Shown in pieces: positions 9,096 to 19,240 of a stretch of DNA of 64,000 nt; position 1 is the stretch's first letter; each line of letters starts with the position of its first letter. Under the pieces are notes generated by a model. The model was given only the letters and a program-made list of their open reading frames with translations, was not told the DNA's origin and ran no database searches. The DNA is from an uncultured Prolixibacteraceae bacterium (GTDB lineage Bacteria; Bacteroidota; Bacteroidia; Bacteroidales; Prolixibacteraceae): assembly GCA_937915865.1 (NCBI GenBank), contig CALGIG010000081.1, forward strand, positions 1 to 64,000, read 5' to 3'. A program made the position numbers and the translations under genes.

Positions 9096-10504
9096 TGTTG
9101 TACGGGGGTTAGTCCAATTTCCTTTGCAACTTGAAGCATGTATTGGTAAGCCTGCTCCTGGTCATTTTGAATGATCCCATCTAAAATGGCATCTTTTATT
9201 GCATTTTTAATTAATCCTACTTCTCGGCATGGGCTAAGACCATATACCTCCATAATCGTTTCGCCCGAAACTGGAGGTTGAAAGTTGCGAATGTGATCGC
9301 GTTCTTCCAGGTCTTTTAGTTTTTGACGTACAAGCTTGAAATTTTCGTAGTATTTCTTAACTTTTTCTGGGTTCTTGGAGGTTATATCCGCTTCACAAAG
9401 TGTCATCAAATCATCAATGTCGTCTCCAGCTTCGAACAGAAGTCTTCTGATTGCTGAATCGGTAACTTCTTCTTCCGACAAAATGATGGGGCGCATGTGT
9501 AATTCTACCATCTTCTGAGTGTATTTCATCTTCTCGTTCATCGGAAATTTCATCTTTTTGAACAAGGCAGGAACCATCTTTGCGCCAACAAAATTATGTG
9601 AGTGAAAAGTCCATCCTAAATTAGGTACAAATTTTTTGGTTATGGGTTTGGCAATATCATGTAACAAAGCTGACCATCTTAGCCACAGGTTATTCGTATT
9701 TGGTGCAATGCGGTCGAGCACTTCAAGAGTATGGTAAAAATTATCTTTGTGTCCTATCCCGTTAACTTCCTCTCGTCCCTTCATTTTATTGAGTTCTGGG
9801 AAAATGAGTTCAAGTAAGCCTGTTTTTTCCAATAGTTTAAACCCGATTGAAGGTTTGGATGATAAAATTATCTTATTCAATTCTTCGCCAATTCTTTCTT
9901 TCGAGATAATTTCAATTCTTCTTTTGTTTTGACTAATGGCCTCAAGTGTTTTTTCTTCAATTACAAAATTCAACTGAGTTGCAAAACGTATTGCCCGCAT
10001 CATTCGCAAAGGATCGTCTGAAAAAGTGATTCCAGGCTCTAACGGCGTTTTGATTATTTTGTTTTCAATATCCCTGATTCCTCCAAAAGGATCTATTAAA
10101 TTGCCAAAGTTTTTACTGTTCAGGCAAATAGCCAAAGCATTTATAGTAAAATCTCGTCTGTTTTGATCTTCTTCCAGGGTTCCATCTTCAACAATAGGTT
10201 TGCGAGAACTCTCGTGGTACGATTCTTTTCTTGCGCCAACAAATTCAACTTCAAGTGATTGGTATTTCAGCATAGCTGTTCCAAAGTTTTTAAATATACT
10301 TACCTGAATCGTAGGTCCAAGTTTTCGGGCAACCATTTCTGCTAGTTTAATGCCACTACCTATTGTTACAATATCAATATCGGGTGAAGATCGATTTAGT
10401 ATCAGATCACGAACAAAACCACCTATTACATAAGTTTCCTGGTTTAATTGGTCGGCAAGTTCTGATATTACTTTAAATATTGGGTGCTGAAGATGTTTTT
10501 CCAT
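9092..10504 (-). CDS. CCA-adding tRNA nucleotidyltransferase with HD domain
   Basis: A 470-residue class II nucleotidyltransferase. The palm carries VIGGFVRDLIL and the metal-binding pair in SPDIDIV. The RRDFTINALA and DDPLRMMRAIRFA segments are the neck and template-binding parts. A C-terminal HD domain has ALLHDIAKP. This layout is that of tRNA CCA-adding enzymes rather than poly(A) polymerase. The tRNA in this window lacks an encoded CCA, which fits a need for this enzyme. The ATG at 10504 is chosen; the frame runs upstream to a TTG at 10552, but the usual Bacteroidota product begins near MEKHL. Confidence 0.92.
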   Translation of the reverse strand: MEKHLQHPIFKVISELADQLNQETYVIGGFVRDLILNRSSPDIDIVTIGSGIKLAEMVARKLGPTIQVSIFKNFGTAMLKYQSLEVEFVGARKESYHESSRKPIVEDGTLEEDQNRRDFTINALAICLNSKNFGNLIDPFGGIRDIENKIIKTPLEPGITFSDDPLRMMRAIRFATQLNFVIEEKTLEAISQNKRRIEIISKERIGEELNKIILSSKPSIGFKLLEKTGLLELIFPELNKMKGREEVNGIGHKDNFYHTLEVLDRIAPNTNNLWLRWSALLHDIAKPITKKFVPNLGWTFHSHNFVGAKMVPALFKKMKFPMNEKMKYTQKMVELHMRPIILSEEEVTDSAIRRLLFEAGDDIDDLMTLCEADITSKNPEKVKKYYENFKLVRQKLKDLEERDHIRNFQPPVSGETIMEVYGLSPCREVGLIKNAIKDAILDGIIQNDQEQAYQYMLQVAKEIGLTPVQH

Positions 10505-10676
10505 TTTTCTTAACCTAAACTTTCTTATTGAAGTGAACTTTTTGCATGACAAAATTGTCTACTTCACTAGGATATGTAAATAATTATATATGACAATTTG
10601 TATTTTAATGTGACAAAATTACAATTAATTAGGTTGATGAATACGAATTGTGATTTTTAAATTTAATGGTCTGTAA

Positions 10677-10711
10677 TTTGATATTAATATATCAAAAAAT
10701 GTATATATTTG
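10677..10711 (+). promoter_or_regulatory. Promoter of the thioredoxin gene
   Basis: TTTG at 10677-10680 and TATATTTG at 10704-10711 match the Bacteroidota consensus boxes, although the spacing of 23 is a little long. The region 10505-10731 upstream is strongly A/T-rich and has no gene. Confidence 0.5.
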
Positions 10712-10731
10712 TATAATTAAAATCGAAGATT

Positions 10732-11106
10732 ATGTTAGAACATTTGACAAAAGAAACTTTTAGAGAAAAAGTATTCAATTTTGAACAAAATACAGAGTGG
10801 AAATTTGAAGGTAAAACTCCTTGTTTGATTGACTTTTATGCTGATTGGTGTGGTCCATGTAAAATGGTTGCGCCAATGCTGGAAGAACTTCAGAAAGAAT
10901 ATGGCGATAAACTTGTAATTTACAAAGTTAATACTGAGAATGAACGTGAACTTTCAGCAATGTTTGGCATTCAAAGTATTCCGTCGCTTTTATTTGTTCC
11001 TGTTGAGGGACAGCCTCAAATGGCAATGGGGGCACTTCCAAAATCAACGTTCGAAAAAGCTATCTCAGAGGTGCTTCATGTCAATAAACCTGTCGTCGTT
11101 AATTAA
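10732..11106 (+). CDS. trxA: Thioredoxin
   Basis: A 124-residue cytosolic thioredoxin. The active site WCGPC is at residues 39-43, within the family segment FYADWCGPCKMVAPML. The cis-proline loop (IQSIPSLLFV) follows. About 15 extra residues before the thioredoxin fold and a short C-terminal tail make it slightly longer than the 105-residue norm. It reduces protein disulfides using electrons from thioredoxin reductase. It is monocistronic, with its own promoter, and ends three bases from the convergent murF stop. Confidence 0.93.
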   Translation: MLEHLTKETFREKVFNFEQNTEWKFEGKTPCLIDFYADWCGPCKMVAPMLEELQKEYGDKLVIYKVNTENERELSAMFGIQSIPSLLFVPVEGQPQMAMGALPKSTFEKAISEVLHVNKPVVVN

Positions 11107-11109
11107 TTT

Positions 11110-12402
11110 TTATGGAAGTACCTCAAGAATTCGTTCGAGGTGAATTCCTCTTGATCCCTTGATTAGTATTAGTTTATTTTCAATAGGTTGTGTTTTTAGG
11201 TAGTTTGAGAGAAGTTCGACTTGATCGAACTTCTTTTTTTGCTTTAAGCTGGTTGTATTTTTAAACTGTGTCCCAATCAAAAAAACGTCGTCAAATTCAT
11301 TAGTGTCTACGTAATCTACTATATTCTGGTGCTCTTCAGCCGAAGTATCTCCTAATTCAAGCATGTCTCCTAGAATTAAGCATTTGTTAGGTTGAGGAAT
11401 GTGGGCGAAATTGCTTAATGCAGCAATCATGCTTGTAGGATTGGCATTATAAGCATCCATAATAATTGTGTTTTTTTCTTTCTGGATTAGTTGAGATCGG
11501 TTGTTTGAAGGTATATACTCGGCAATTGCCTCCTGAATTTTTAGCGGATCAACATCAAAATACTTTGCAACACAAGCTGCAGCAAGAAGGTTTTCAGAAT
11601 TGTAGTTGCCAATAAGATTGGATTTTAAATATAACCATCCTTTTGCAAAAAGTGCTCTGATTACAAGGTAATTACTGTTTCCAACAATTTCTCCGGATAG
11701 AAAATAACTTGAAGCAATCCCATACTTTATTTGTTCAATTTCATTAGCTTGTTTCATTAAAATCTGATTATCAGCATTAATAAAACATTTGCCATTTTTT
11801 GCACGAATGAAATCGTACATTTCTGATTTTGTTTTGATTACTCCTTCAAATGATCCAAAACCTTCGAGATGGGCTTTCCCTATATTAGTGATCAGGCAAA
11901 AATCAGGATTGGCAATTTCGCAGAGTGTTTTAATTTCTCCCGGATGATTAGCGCCCATTTCAACTACTCCAAACTCGGTAGTTTCGTCCATTGATAGTAG
12001 TGTTAACGGAACTCCAATGTGGTTGTTGAAGTTACCTTTAGTCGAACTTACTTTGTATTTTTTTGAAAGAATGGTAGTTATAAGTTCTTTAGTTGTTGTT
12101 TTTCCATTGGTGCCGGTAATTGCCAATATTGGGATATCTAATTGATTTCGATGGAACCTGGCTAAATCTTGCAGGCTTTGCAATACATTATCAACAAGTA
12201 TTGTCTGATCGTTTTTTATTGCTGTTTTCTCGTCGACGATGGCGAAAGCTGCACCTTTGGTTAATGCTTCTTCAGCAAAATTATTACCATTAAAGTTTTC
12301 TCCTTTTAGTGCAAAGAATATACTATTTGCCGGGATGTTTCTCGAATCGGTTGTTATGATTGGATGTTCCTTAAAAATGGAATAAAGTTGAGTAATTTCC
12401 AT
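11110..12402 (-). CDS. murF: UDP-MurNAc-tripeptide--D-alanyl-D-alanine ligase
   Basis: A 430-residue Mur ligase that attaches D-Ala-D-Ala to the peptidoglycan precursor in the cytosol. The N-terminal substrate domain begins with TTDSRNIPANSIFFALKG, which is MurE/MurF-like. The ATP loop GTNGKTT is at residues 97-103, and NFNNHIGVPLTLL, EMGANHPGEI and DAYNANPTSM are diagnostic of MurF. Length is typical. It lies directly downstream of gldJ on the same strand, a pairing also found in other Bacteroidota, but a strong hairpin between them suggests separate or attenuated transcription. Confidence 0.95.
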   Translation of the reverse strand: MEITQLYSIFKEHPIITTDSRNIPANSIFFALKGENFNGNNFAEEALTKGAAFAIVDEKTAIKNDQTILVDNVLQSLQDLARFHRNQLDIPILAITGTNGKTTTKELITTILSKKYKVSSTKGNFNNHIGVPLTLLSMDETTEFGVVEMGANHPGEIKTLCEIANPDFCLITNIGKAHLEGFGSFEGVIKTKSEMYDFIRAKNGKCFINADNQILMKQANEIEQIKYGIASSYFLSGEIVGNSNYLVIRALFAKGWLYLKSNLIGNYNSENLLAAACVAKYFDVDPLKIQEAIAEYIPSNNRSQLIQKEKNTIIMDAYNANPTSMIAALSNFAHIPQPNKCLILGDMLELGDTSAEEHQNIVDYVDTNEFDDVFLIGTQFKNTTSLKQKKKFDQVELLSNYLKTQPIENKLILIKGSRGIHLERILEVLP

Positions 12403-12414
12403 GTTTGTTGATTG

Positions 12415-12450
12415 AAAAAATAAAACCTCACTTTTTCAAATGAGGTTTTA
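12415..12450 (-). terminator. Intrinsic terminator between gldJ and murF
   Basis: TAAAACCTCA (12421-12430) pairs perfectly with TGAGGTTTTA (12441-12450). Read on the minus strand the 10-bp stem is followed by a run of six T, so it would stop transcripts coming from gldJ before murF. Confidence 0.75.
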
Positions 12451-12474
12451 TGATATTTAATGTTGGGTTTTCTA

Positions 12475-13923
12475 TTAAAATCCGTCAGGACTACCTACGC
12501 GAGTCATGGCACAACGGAACCCTAAATCGCTAGCCGATTCATTTTCGGGCAAATACCTACGTGCACCCGGGCTTAACCAATATGGTTTATCTTTCCAGCT
12601 ACCGCCTTTGTAAATTCTGGCCTTGTCTGAAATGAGTGAAGAGAATTCGCCTTCCTTAATGGTTTGCACGTACATATTGCTGGTTTTAGTTTTGTCCTTC
12701 ATTACATTCCAGTTGTCGCCTTCAATTACCTGCGAAGGTGTATCGCCATCCTTGAAGTTTCTATAATCAGCAATTGTATCTTTTACCAATTCGCCATATT
12801 CGTTGCGAACCAGTTTACCTTGAGCATCGGTTTTATATTTGGTAAATGTATTTCCACGAAAAGGTTGAAATTCAGCAACGTCTGATGAGGATAATGGACG
12901 ATAAACATCTGCTACCCATTCGTTTACGTTGCCAGCCATACAGTAAAGTCCGTAATCGTTTGGTTCGTATGAAGTAACTGGAGCAGTAATATCTGCATTG
13001 TCATTTAACGAACCGGCCATACCCATTAAATCGCCCCGTCCACGAGTAAAGTTAGCCATCATTCTTCCTTTGGTTTTCTTTTCATCTGAACGTAAATGTG
13101 AACCATTCCATGGATAAAGTTTTCTATCAGTCAGAAGCTCATCATCTGTATTTCCAATTAAACCTAGTGCTGCATATTCCCATTCTGCTTCGGTGGGTAA
13201 GCGATAGTTCGGTAAAAGCAAACCATCTTCCCAGCGAACTTTACGTGCTGTACCTGATGCATCCTTTAATGGTCTTTTCCCTTCTGTCCCTGTGTATAAA
13301 CCAGCTAAATACGATTCAGTTGTAAAAACATTTTGACCACTTTGAGCATTATCCATTGTTATAATACCTTTATCTGCCAGGATTTTTTCATTGACCCTGT
13401 CCGTCCTCCATTTACAATAAGCATCGGCTTGTTTCCATGAAACGCCAACTACCGGGTAATTGCCATAAGCTGGGTGACGGAGATAGTTTGATATATAAGG
13501 CTCATTATAAGCTAGTTCCTCTCTCCACACCAGGGTGTCGGGAAGAGCAGTTTTATACTTTTCAGGATTGGTTGGATAAACCCGTCTCAACCAATAGAGA
13601 TATTCGCGATAATCAAGATTTGAAACTTCAGTTTCATCCATGTAAAACGAAGCAACAGTAACCCGTCTTGGAACATTATTCCAATCATACATCACATCCT
13701 GTCCTACGCGACCCATGGTAAATGTACCTCCTTGGATAAAAACCAAGCCTGGACCAGTTTCTTGTTCGTAGTTTTGATCTGATTGAAATCCACCATTTTT
13801 AGGATCACCAAAATCCCATCCGGTAGAATGAGAAACATCAGAGCTACCTTTCCCTTTTCCAAATAGCCCACATCCTGCCATAAAAGCAGCAAGACCAAGT
13901 ACCAATATGAATCTAAACTTCAT
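12475..13923 (-). CDS. gldJ: Gliding motility/T9SS lipoprotein GldJ
   Basis: A 482-residue lipoprotein with signal peptide and lipobox MAGC (Cys18). The rest is a formylglycine-generating-enzyme-like (SUMF1) fold: GLVFIQGGTFTMG, FYMDETEVSNLDYREY, YPVVGVSWKQADAYCKWR, RLPTEAEWEYAA and AGNVNEWVADV. The run DVMYDWNNVPRR and NYLRHPAYGNYPVVGV are what I recall for GldJ rather than GldK/PorK. In Flavobacterium GldJ is an outer-membrane lipoprotein needed for gliding and for stability of GldK; it has no known enzymatic activity. The start at 13923 (MKFRF) is preferred over the longer frame to 13983, because it gives a normal signal peptide. It is divergent from porU. Confidence 0.88.
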   Translation of the reverse strand: MKFRFILVLGLAAFMAGCGLFGKGKGSSDVSHSTGWDFGDPKNGGFQSDQNYEQETGPGLVFIQGGTFTMGRVGQDVMYDWNNVPRRVTVASFYMDETEVSNLDYREYLYWLRRVYPTNPEKYKTALPDTLVWREELAYNEPYISNYLRHPAYGNYPVVGVSWKQADAYCKWRTDRVNEKILADKGIITMDNAQSGQNVFTTESYLAGLYTGTEGKRPLKDASGTARKVRWEDGLLLPNYRLPTEAEWEYAALGLIGNTDDELLTDRKLYPWNGSHLRSDEKKTKGRMMANFTRGRGDLMGMAGSLNDNADITAPVTSYEPNDYGLYCMAGNVNEWVADVYRPLSSSDVAEFQPFRGNTFTKYKTDAQGKLVRNEYGELVKDTIADYRNFKDGDTPSQVIEGDNWNVMKDKTKTSNMYVQTIKEGEFSSLISDKARIYKGGSWKDKPYWLSPGARRYLPENESASDLGFRCAMTRVGSPDGF

Positions 13924-13980
13924 GAATAATTTATTTAAAATTGCAACATGTAATTTGCAGATTATCATAATCAATAAATG

Positions 13981-13988
13981 CAAAATTA
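13981..13988 (-). promoter_or_regulatory. -7 box of gldJ
   Basis: On the minus strand this reads TAATTTTG, an exact TAnnTTTG match. It would give a leader of about 50 bases before the ATG at 13923, and it lies inside the longer frame, supporting the shorter GldJ start. No good -33 box is seen. Confidence 0.5.
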
Positions 13989-14117
13989 TTCCGAAAACCT
14001 GCTCATTTCATCGTAATTTCAACCGTCTTTTTTTAAGACTCACAAATATAACTAAATTGTTGAATTGATATTGTCCGAAGAATCAATCTTTTTTTTATGC
14101 ATGTTGAACTGTCTTTC

Positions 14118-14125
14118 TATCTTTG
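14118..14125 (+). promoter_or_regulatory. -7 box of porU
   Basis: TATCTTTG matches the consensus exactly. A T-rich stretch about 21 bases upstream may serve as -33. The implied leader is about 100 bases. Confidence 0.5.
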
Positions 14126-14230
14126 CTGTAATTTATAACGTTAAAAGTATATTTTTATTTTGCAACATAATTTTATACTTTTTGTTATATTCCTCCGTTT
14201 TTAGTACTGAACTATGCTAATGTTGATATA

Positions 14231-17200
14231 ATGTTGAAATTTTATATTTTCTGCTTATTGTTTTTTATTTGTGTAAGTAGTTGGTCTTCTGAGTATAAAA
14301 GAAAGATTTTGTGGAATGAAGAGAGTTCGGCAATTGCTGATGGTTCTTTGAATTTTGAAGGAAGCATTACTGTTGGGCGTTCTAAGTTACCTTTTTGGGT
14401 TGAGAATTTTGAATTAAAAATACCTTCAGTTGATGTTGCTATTCACGATTGTATTTCGGTTCCTGTATCCGATTCGCTAATCGTTCCTGAAAATCTGACA
14501 GGAACTGATATTCATTTTAATACTGAAATTGGTTATGCCCAAGGTAAACCTATTCTGAGGTTAATAGTTTTTCCGTTTATCAAAAAAAATGATCGTATTG
14601 AAAAAATCACTGACTTTTCGATTTCTATAACAGAGAAGGTCAATCAATTAAAATCTGTTTCTGTTGGTTATAACTGGAAAGCAAAATCGGTGCTGTCCTC
14701 GGGTAAATGGTTAAAAATTAAGACTTCGGACCGTGGAGTTTACAAAATAACCTACGATCAGTTAAAAACCTGGGGGTTTTCCAGTCCTGATCAGGTTGCC
14801 TTATATGGAACAGGAGGCTTGATGTTGCCTGTACTAAATAGTGATATTAAGTTTGATGATTTATTAAGCTATCCCTTGCTGAAAGGAAAAGACAATTCTG
14901 GGAAAGATTGTATTTTTTTCTTTTCAACAGGAACTGTTAAGTACTCAGTTGATTCAAAAACAGGGCTGATTTCTCATGAGCAAAATGTGTATTCTACTGA
15001 GACTTATTTTTATCTTACTGATCAGGGCACAATAAAGACCATAGATAAGTCGGAAGAAATTTCGGCAACAGCAGGGCGACAGGTTACTTCATTCAATAAT
15101 TATGCGTTTTACGAAAAAGAAGCTGTTAATTTACTTTCTTCTGGTAGTAGGTGGTTTGGTGAAGTATTTAATCCTGCTCAATCGCAAAGTATGACTTTGG
15201 TTTTGGATAATCCTGATCTTACAAAGTCAGTACAGTTTGCTGTTGCTGCGGCTGGCCGGTCTTCGGTGGAGAGCGTAATGAATGCTACTGTAAATGGAAA
15301 CTCAAAATCAGATGTGGTTTTTTATCCGGTTGATGTAACTGATCCTACGTATGATTATGCTTCCTATCAAATTGGCTCATTTGCCGATTTATTGACTTCG
15401 AAATCTGTTCAGGTAAAACTAACATATAGCGCATATACAAACACATCAAATGCCTGGCTCGATTATATATCTGTCAATTATCAAAGTTTACTGAACATGA
15501 GTTCCGATGTTTTTCTGTTTCGAGGCAAAGGAACAGACGGAACTGCAACCATTTCAGAATTTGCAATTAGTGGAGCAACTTCTTCAACCAAGGTGTTAGA
15601 TGTAACTGATATTAATAATACGACTGAGGTTCCAGCTACTTTCTCGTCCAGTCAGCTGAAATTTAAATCGAATACGACTGATTATCGCGAATATGTAGCG
15701 TTTAATCCTACTGGTTCGATCCCAACTCCTGAAGAAGTTGAAGATGTAGCAAATCAGAATTTGCATGGTAATACTACCCCTGATATGATTATTGTTACAA
15801 ATTCGATTTTGGAAAGTGCTGCAAATTCAATTGCTGATTTTCATCGGACGATTGACAATATGAATGTTGAAGTTGTTACGCCCGATAAAATATACAATGA
15901 ATTTTCAGGTGGATTGCCTGATCCTTCAGGTTTACGAAATTACTTTAAAATGTATTATGACCGTGGGAAACAGTCGGGTGCACAAACTTTAAAGTATGTT
16001 TTGCTCCTGGGCGATGGCTCGTACGACAATAGGAATATTCTTGGGAATAAACACAATTTACTTCCAACATATCAATCAGACAATTCCCTTTCTCCAACAA
16101 AGTCGTTTGTAACTGATGATTTTTTTGTATTTCTAGATGAAGGTGAAGGTGGGTCGGAAGGAATTGTAGACCTTGGAATAGGACGAATTCCGGTAAATAC
16201 CCTCGATGAGGCTAAAGGTATTATTGGAAAGATTCAGAATTATGTAAAAACGGCTTCGGTGGGGAGTTGGCGAAATATTTTGACCTTTATTGCCGATGAT
16301 GGGAATAGTACAGATCATTATACCAATATTCATGCAGTGCAAGCAGATGATTTGGCTGAATTTGTAAATTCTAATTACCCATCGTTTTATACCGACAAGA
16401 TTTATTTTGATTCTTTCAAACGAACAGTTACTTCAGGTGGTGAAAAATATCCCGAAGTGAATCAGGCTATTTTGAATCGGTTGAAACAAGGAACACTGGT
16501 GATGAATTACACCGGTCATGCCAACGAACGAGTTCTTGCTGATGAAAATGTATTAGATATTAGTTCAATAAAATCGTTGAGTAATTATAACCGGCTCCCA
16601 ATATTTGTTACAGCAACCTGCGAGTTTAGCAGGTTTGATGCCGATGAAACTACAGCTGGGGAAGAGATTCTGTTTAACTCGCAAGGAGGTGGAATTGGTT
16701 TGTTCTCAACAACGCGACTTGTTTATTCTGATTCTAATTTTGAATTGAATCAGAAATTATTTAGCTATATGTTTTCAAAAGATAGCCAAGGAAATACATT
16801 GAGACTAGGTGATATAATGCAAAAGGCAAAAGTTGCTGCAAATACCGGCATTAATCAGCTAAACTTTTCACTGCTTGCCGATCCGGCTCTTCGTATTGCC
16901 GCACCGGCTTTACAGGTGAAAACATCAACAATAAACGGGAATAGTATTGAAACAAGAATGGATACAATTCGTCCCTTGTCGGTTGTGACAATAAAAGGAT
17001 ACATAGCCGATAACAGTGGTGCAAAAGTAACTTCATTTGATGGAGAAATTATACCTGCAGTTTATGATAAAGCCCAGACTGTTGAAACACTTGGAAATGC
17101 AGGGCAGACAACCATGAGTTACAAGGTTCAGACAAATTTGATTTACAAAGGTTTGGTAACGGTGAAAAATGGAGAATTTGAATTCTCGTTTATAGTACCC

Positions 17201-17980
17201 AAAGATGTTGCGTTTAAATTTGACAAAGGTAAAATACTCTATTATGCCTATAATGAAACTACCGATGCCCAAGGATATTTCGACAGTTTTTATGTAGGGG
17301 GAACGACGTCTAAAACGGTTACTGATACAAATGGACCTGATGTAAAATTGTATATGAATGATGAAACATTCAGCGACGGAGATGAAGTTGGCGCCAGTTC
17401 GGTATTAATAGCTGATATTAGTGATGAAACAGGTATAAATACTTCAGGTATTGGAATCGGCCATGATATAACTGCCGTTTTGGATGGCGATTATACAAAT
17501 ATTATGGTTCTTAACGATTATTTTCAGGGAGATAAAGATATGTTTACAAGTGGAAAAGTAGTATTTCCATTGACTGGATTATCTGAAGGTGAACATACGA
17601 TAACATTCAAAGTTTGGGATGTCTTGAATAATTCTTCGGAATTTGAGATCAATTTTGTTGTGAAAGATATTTTCAGAATAGAGAGTGTTAGTTGTTATCC
17701 GAATCCGATGCAGGGACAAACGAATTTTATTTTTACACACAATTATCCCGATGAATCATTTGATGTAAGAATTGATGTATTTCAGGTAAACGGTTCATTG
17801 ATTGATAGCTATACAACTAAAGTGGGTTCGTCGGGTACTGAAAGTTTACCAATTGACTGGACTCCCTCTGACCGGCAAATCAAAATGAGTGCAGGTATAT
17901 ACGTTTACCGCGTAACTGCAACAACAAGTGGGGGAAAAGTTGCTAAAGGATCGGGTAGGTTAGTGTATGTTTATCCTTAA
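14231..17980 (+). CDS. porU: Type IX secretion system sortase PorU
   Basis: A 1249-residue C25-family cysteine protease that removes the C-terminal sorting domain of T9SS cargo at the cell surface and links it to anionic lipopolysaccharide. A signal peptide covers about residues 1-19. A gingipain-like catalytic domain spans about 510-880; the His of TGHANERV is residue 763 and the Cys of TATCEFSRFD is residue 797. The last 80-90 residues form a type A sorting domain (CYPNPMQGQTNF, then AGIYVYRV), itself an export signal. The order porU-porV-ispF matches that in Porphyromonas gingivalis. Length is close to known PorU proteins. Confidence 0.93.
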   Translation: MLKFYIFCLLFFICVSSWSSEYKRKILWNEESSAIADGSLNFEGSITVGRSKLPFWVENFELKIPSVDVAIHDCISVPVSDSLIVPENLTGTDIHFNTEIGYAQGKPILRLIVFPFIKKNDRIEKITDFSISITEKVNQLKSVSVGYNWKAKSVLSSGKWLKIKTSDRGVYKITYDQLKTWGFSSPDQVALYGTGGLMLPVLNSDIKFDDLLSYPLLKGKDNSGKDCIFFFSTGTVKYSVDSKTGLISHEQNVYSTETYFYLTDQGTIKTIDKSEEISATAGRQVTSFNNYAFYEKEAVNLLSSGSRWFGEVFNPAQSQSMTLVLDNPDLTKSVQFAVAAAGRSSVESVMNATVNGNSKSDVVFYPVDVTDPTYDYASYQIGSFADLLTSKSVQVKLTYSAYTNTSNAWLDYISVNYQSLLNMSSDVFLFRGKGTDGTATISEFAISGATSSTKVLDVTDINNTTEVPATFSSSQLKFKSNTTDYREYVAFNPTGSIPTPEEVEDVANQNLHGNTTPDMIIVTNSILESAANSIADFHRTIDNMNVEVVTPDKIYNEFSGGLPDPSGLRNYFKMYYDRGKQSGAQTLKYVLLLGDGSYDNRNILGNKHNLLPTYQSDNSLSPTKSFVTDDFFVFLDEGEGGSEGIVDLGIGRIPVNTLDEAKGIIGKIQNYVKTASVGSWRNILTFIADDGNSTDHYTNIHAVQADDLAEFVNSNYPSFYTDKIYFDSFKRTVTSGGEKYPEVNQAILNRLKQGTLVMNYTGHANERVLADENVLDISSIKSLSNYNRLPIFVTATCEFSRFDADETTAGEEILFNSQGGGIGLFSTTRLVYSDSNFELNQKLFSYMFSKDSQGNTLRLGDIMQKAKVAANTGINQLNFSLLADPALRIAAPALQVKTSTINGNSIETRMDTIRPLSVVTIKGYIADNSGAKVTSFDGEIIPAVYDKAQTVETLGNAGQTTMSYKVQTNLIYKGLVTVKNGEFEFSFIVPKDVAFKFDKGKILYYAYNETTDAQGYFDSFYVGGTTSKTVTDTNGPDVKLYMNDETFSDGDEVGASSVLIADISDETGINTSGIGIGHDITAVLDGDYTNIMVLNDYFQGDKDMFTSGKVVFPLTGLSEGEHTITFKVWDVLNNSSEFEINFVVKDIFRIESVSCYPNPMQGQTNFIFTHNYPDESFDVRIDVFQVNGSLIDSYTTKVGSSGTESLPIDWTPSDRQIKMSAGIYVYRVTATTSGGKVAKGSGRLVYVYP

Positions 17981-18069
17981 TGCTTTGTTTTATGGTGATA
18001 TTCATACTAATTTAATTTGCTGTTCGTTTATAAATTGAAAGTCGGGCTCAAGTTATCCTGACAAAAATC

Positions 18070-18077
18070 TATATTTG
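18070..18077 (+). promoter_or_regulatory. -7 box of porV
   Basis: TATATTTG is an exact consensus match. The frame's first possible codon (TTG at 18075) lies within it, so translation must start at the ATG at 18105, which also gives the expected signal peptide. Confidence 0.5.
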
Positions 18078-18104
18078 CAATTCGAAAATTTTGAACATTT
18101 TAAA

Positions 18105-19235
18105 ATGAAGAGAATAACCTTATTACTTGCTGCAATTCTTTGGATTGGAATGTTTCTACAACAATCAAAAGTGCAGGCACAAACAGTCTCAAATGTAATT
18201 CAAACTGGTGTTCCATTTTTAAATATTGGTCCAGATGCTACTGCTGGGGGGAAAGGAGATGTTGGCGTTGCTACAACTCCTGATTTATTTTCTCAACATT
18301 GGAATCCGGCAAAATATGCTTTTATTCAGCAAGATATGGGTATAGGACTATCTTATACGCCATGGTTGAGGAGGCTCGTTTCTGATATTGGTTTATCTTC
18401 TTTGGCTTGGTATAAACATTTAGATGATTTACAAACAGTTAGTGCATCTCTAAATTATTTTTCGCTTGGAGAATTATTTTTAACTGATATTTATGGAAAT
18501 GAAACTGGTCAATCCAAACCTAATGAATTTTCGCTTGATGCTGCATATAGCAGATTATTGAGTGAAGATTTTTCGGGAAGTGTTGCTTTACGTATTATTA
18601 ACTCCGATTTTGCCTTGAATGTTGATGGATATTATCCTGGGTTTGCTTATGCAGCTGATGTGGCTTTTTACTATCAGCATCAAATGCGCGTAAACAGAAA
18701 AAATTCAACTGTTTCGGCAGGTATTAATATATCGAATATTGGTTCTAAAATTTCTTATAATAAAGGTGAAAATAAAGATTATATTCCAACAAATCTTAGG
18801 ATTGGATTTGGTTATAAAACAGAGATGGATAAATACAATTCATTTGGTTTTTACTTTGATGCTAACAAGTTGTTAGTTAAAACTCCTTCGCCTAATGAAA
18901 CAACAGAAGAATATACGAGCTCATCGGTTTTATCAAGTATGTTTCAGTCTTTTTCGGATGCTCCTGGAGGATTGAAAGAAGAATTGCAAGAGATTAGTTT
19001 TTCTGGAGGGGTTGAATATGAGTATAGCCGTCAGTTTTTTTTAAGAGGTGGTTATTTTCACGAAAATAAAAATAAAGGTAATCGCAGGTATGCAACAGTT
19101 GGAGCAGGTTTTAAACTGAATGTTTTTGCACTTGATTTTTCATACCTATTGTCGGTTGCCCAAAATAATCCATTAGACAATACTTTGCGATTTACACTTT
19201 CTTTTGATTTTGATGCTTTAAAAAGGAGAAGATAA
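18105..19235 (+). CDS. porV: Type IX secretion system outer-membrane protein PorV
   Basis: A 376-residue FadL-like beta-barrel. A signal peptide ends near VQAQ (about residue 26), followed by the PorV signature FLNIGPDATAGGKGDVGVAT and QHWNPAKYAF. Alternating strand patterns run to a C-terminal strand ending in RFTLSFDFDALKRRR. PorV binds exported cargo at the Sov translocon and delivers it to the PorU attachment complex, matching the adjacent porU. It has its own -7 box, so it can be made independently of porU. Its stop is six bases from the ispF start. Confidence 0.93.
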   Translation: MKRITLLLAAILWIGMFLQQSKVQAQTVSNVIQTGVPFLNIGPDATAGGKGDVGVATTPDLFSQHWNPAKYAFIQQDMGIGLSYTPWLRRLVSDIGLSSLAWYKHLDDLQTVSASLNYFSLGELFLTDIYGNETGQSKPNEFSLDAAYSRLLSEDFSGSVALRIINSDFALNVDGYYPGFAYAADVAFYYQHQMRVNRKNSTVSAGINISNIGSKISYNKGENKDYIPTNLRIGFGYKTEMDKYNSFGFYFDANKLLVKTPSPNETTEEYTSSSVLSSMFQSFSDAPGGLKEELQEISFSGGVEYEYSRQFFLRGGYFHENKNKGNRRYATVGAGFKLNVFALDFSYLLSVAQNNPLDNTLRFTLSFDFDALKRRR

Positions 19236-19240
19236 ATAAA

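Larger units (their letters stand above)
13924..14230. other. 307-base divergent control region between gldJ and porU
   Basis: No coding frame is supported here. The region is A/T-rich and carries one consensus -7 box facing each way, which are listed separately. Shared control of gldJ and porU is plausible from the arrangement, but no operator palindrome is obvious. Confidence 0.6.

Noticed and set aside
14231..17980. Secreted gingipain-type virulence protease
   Set aside because: The overall length, the neighbours porV and ispF and the family context fit the sortase PorU, not a digestive protease.
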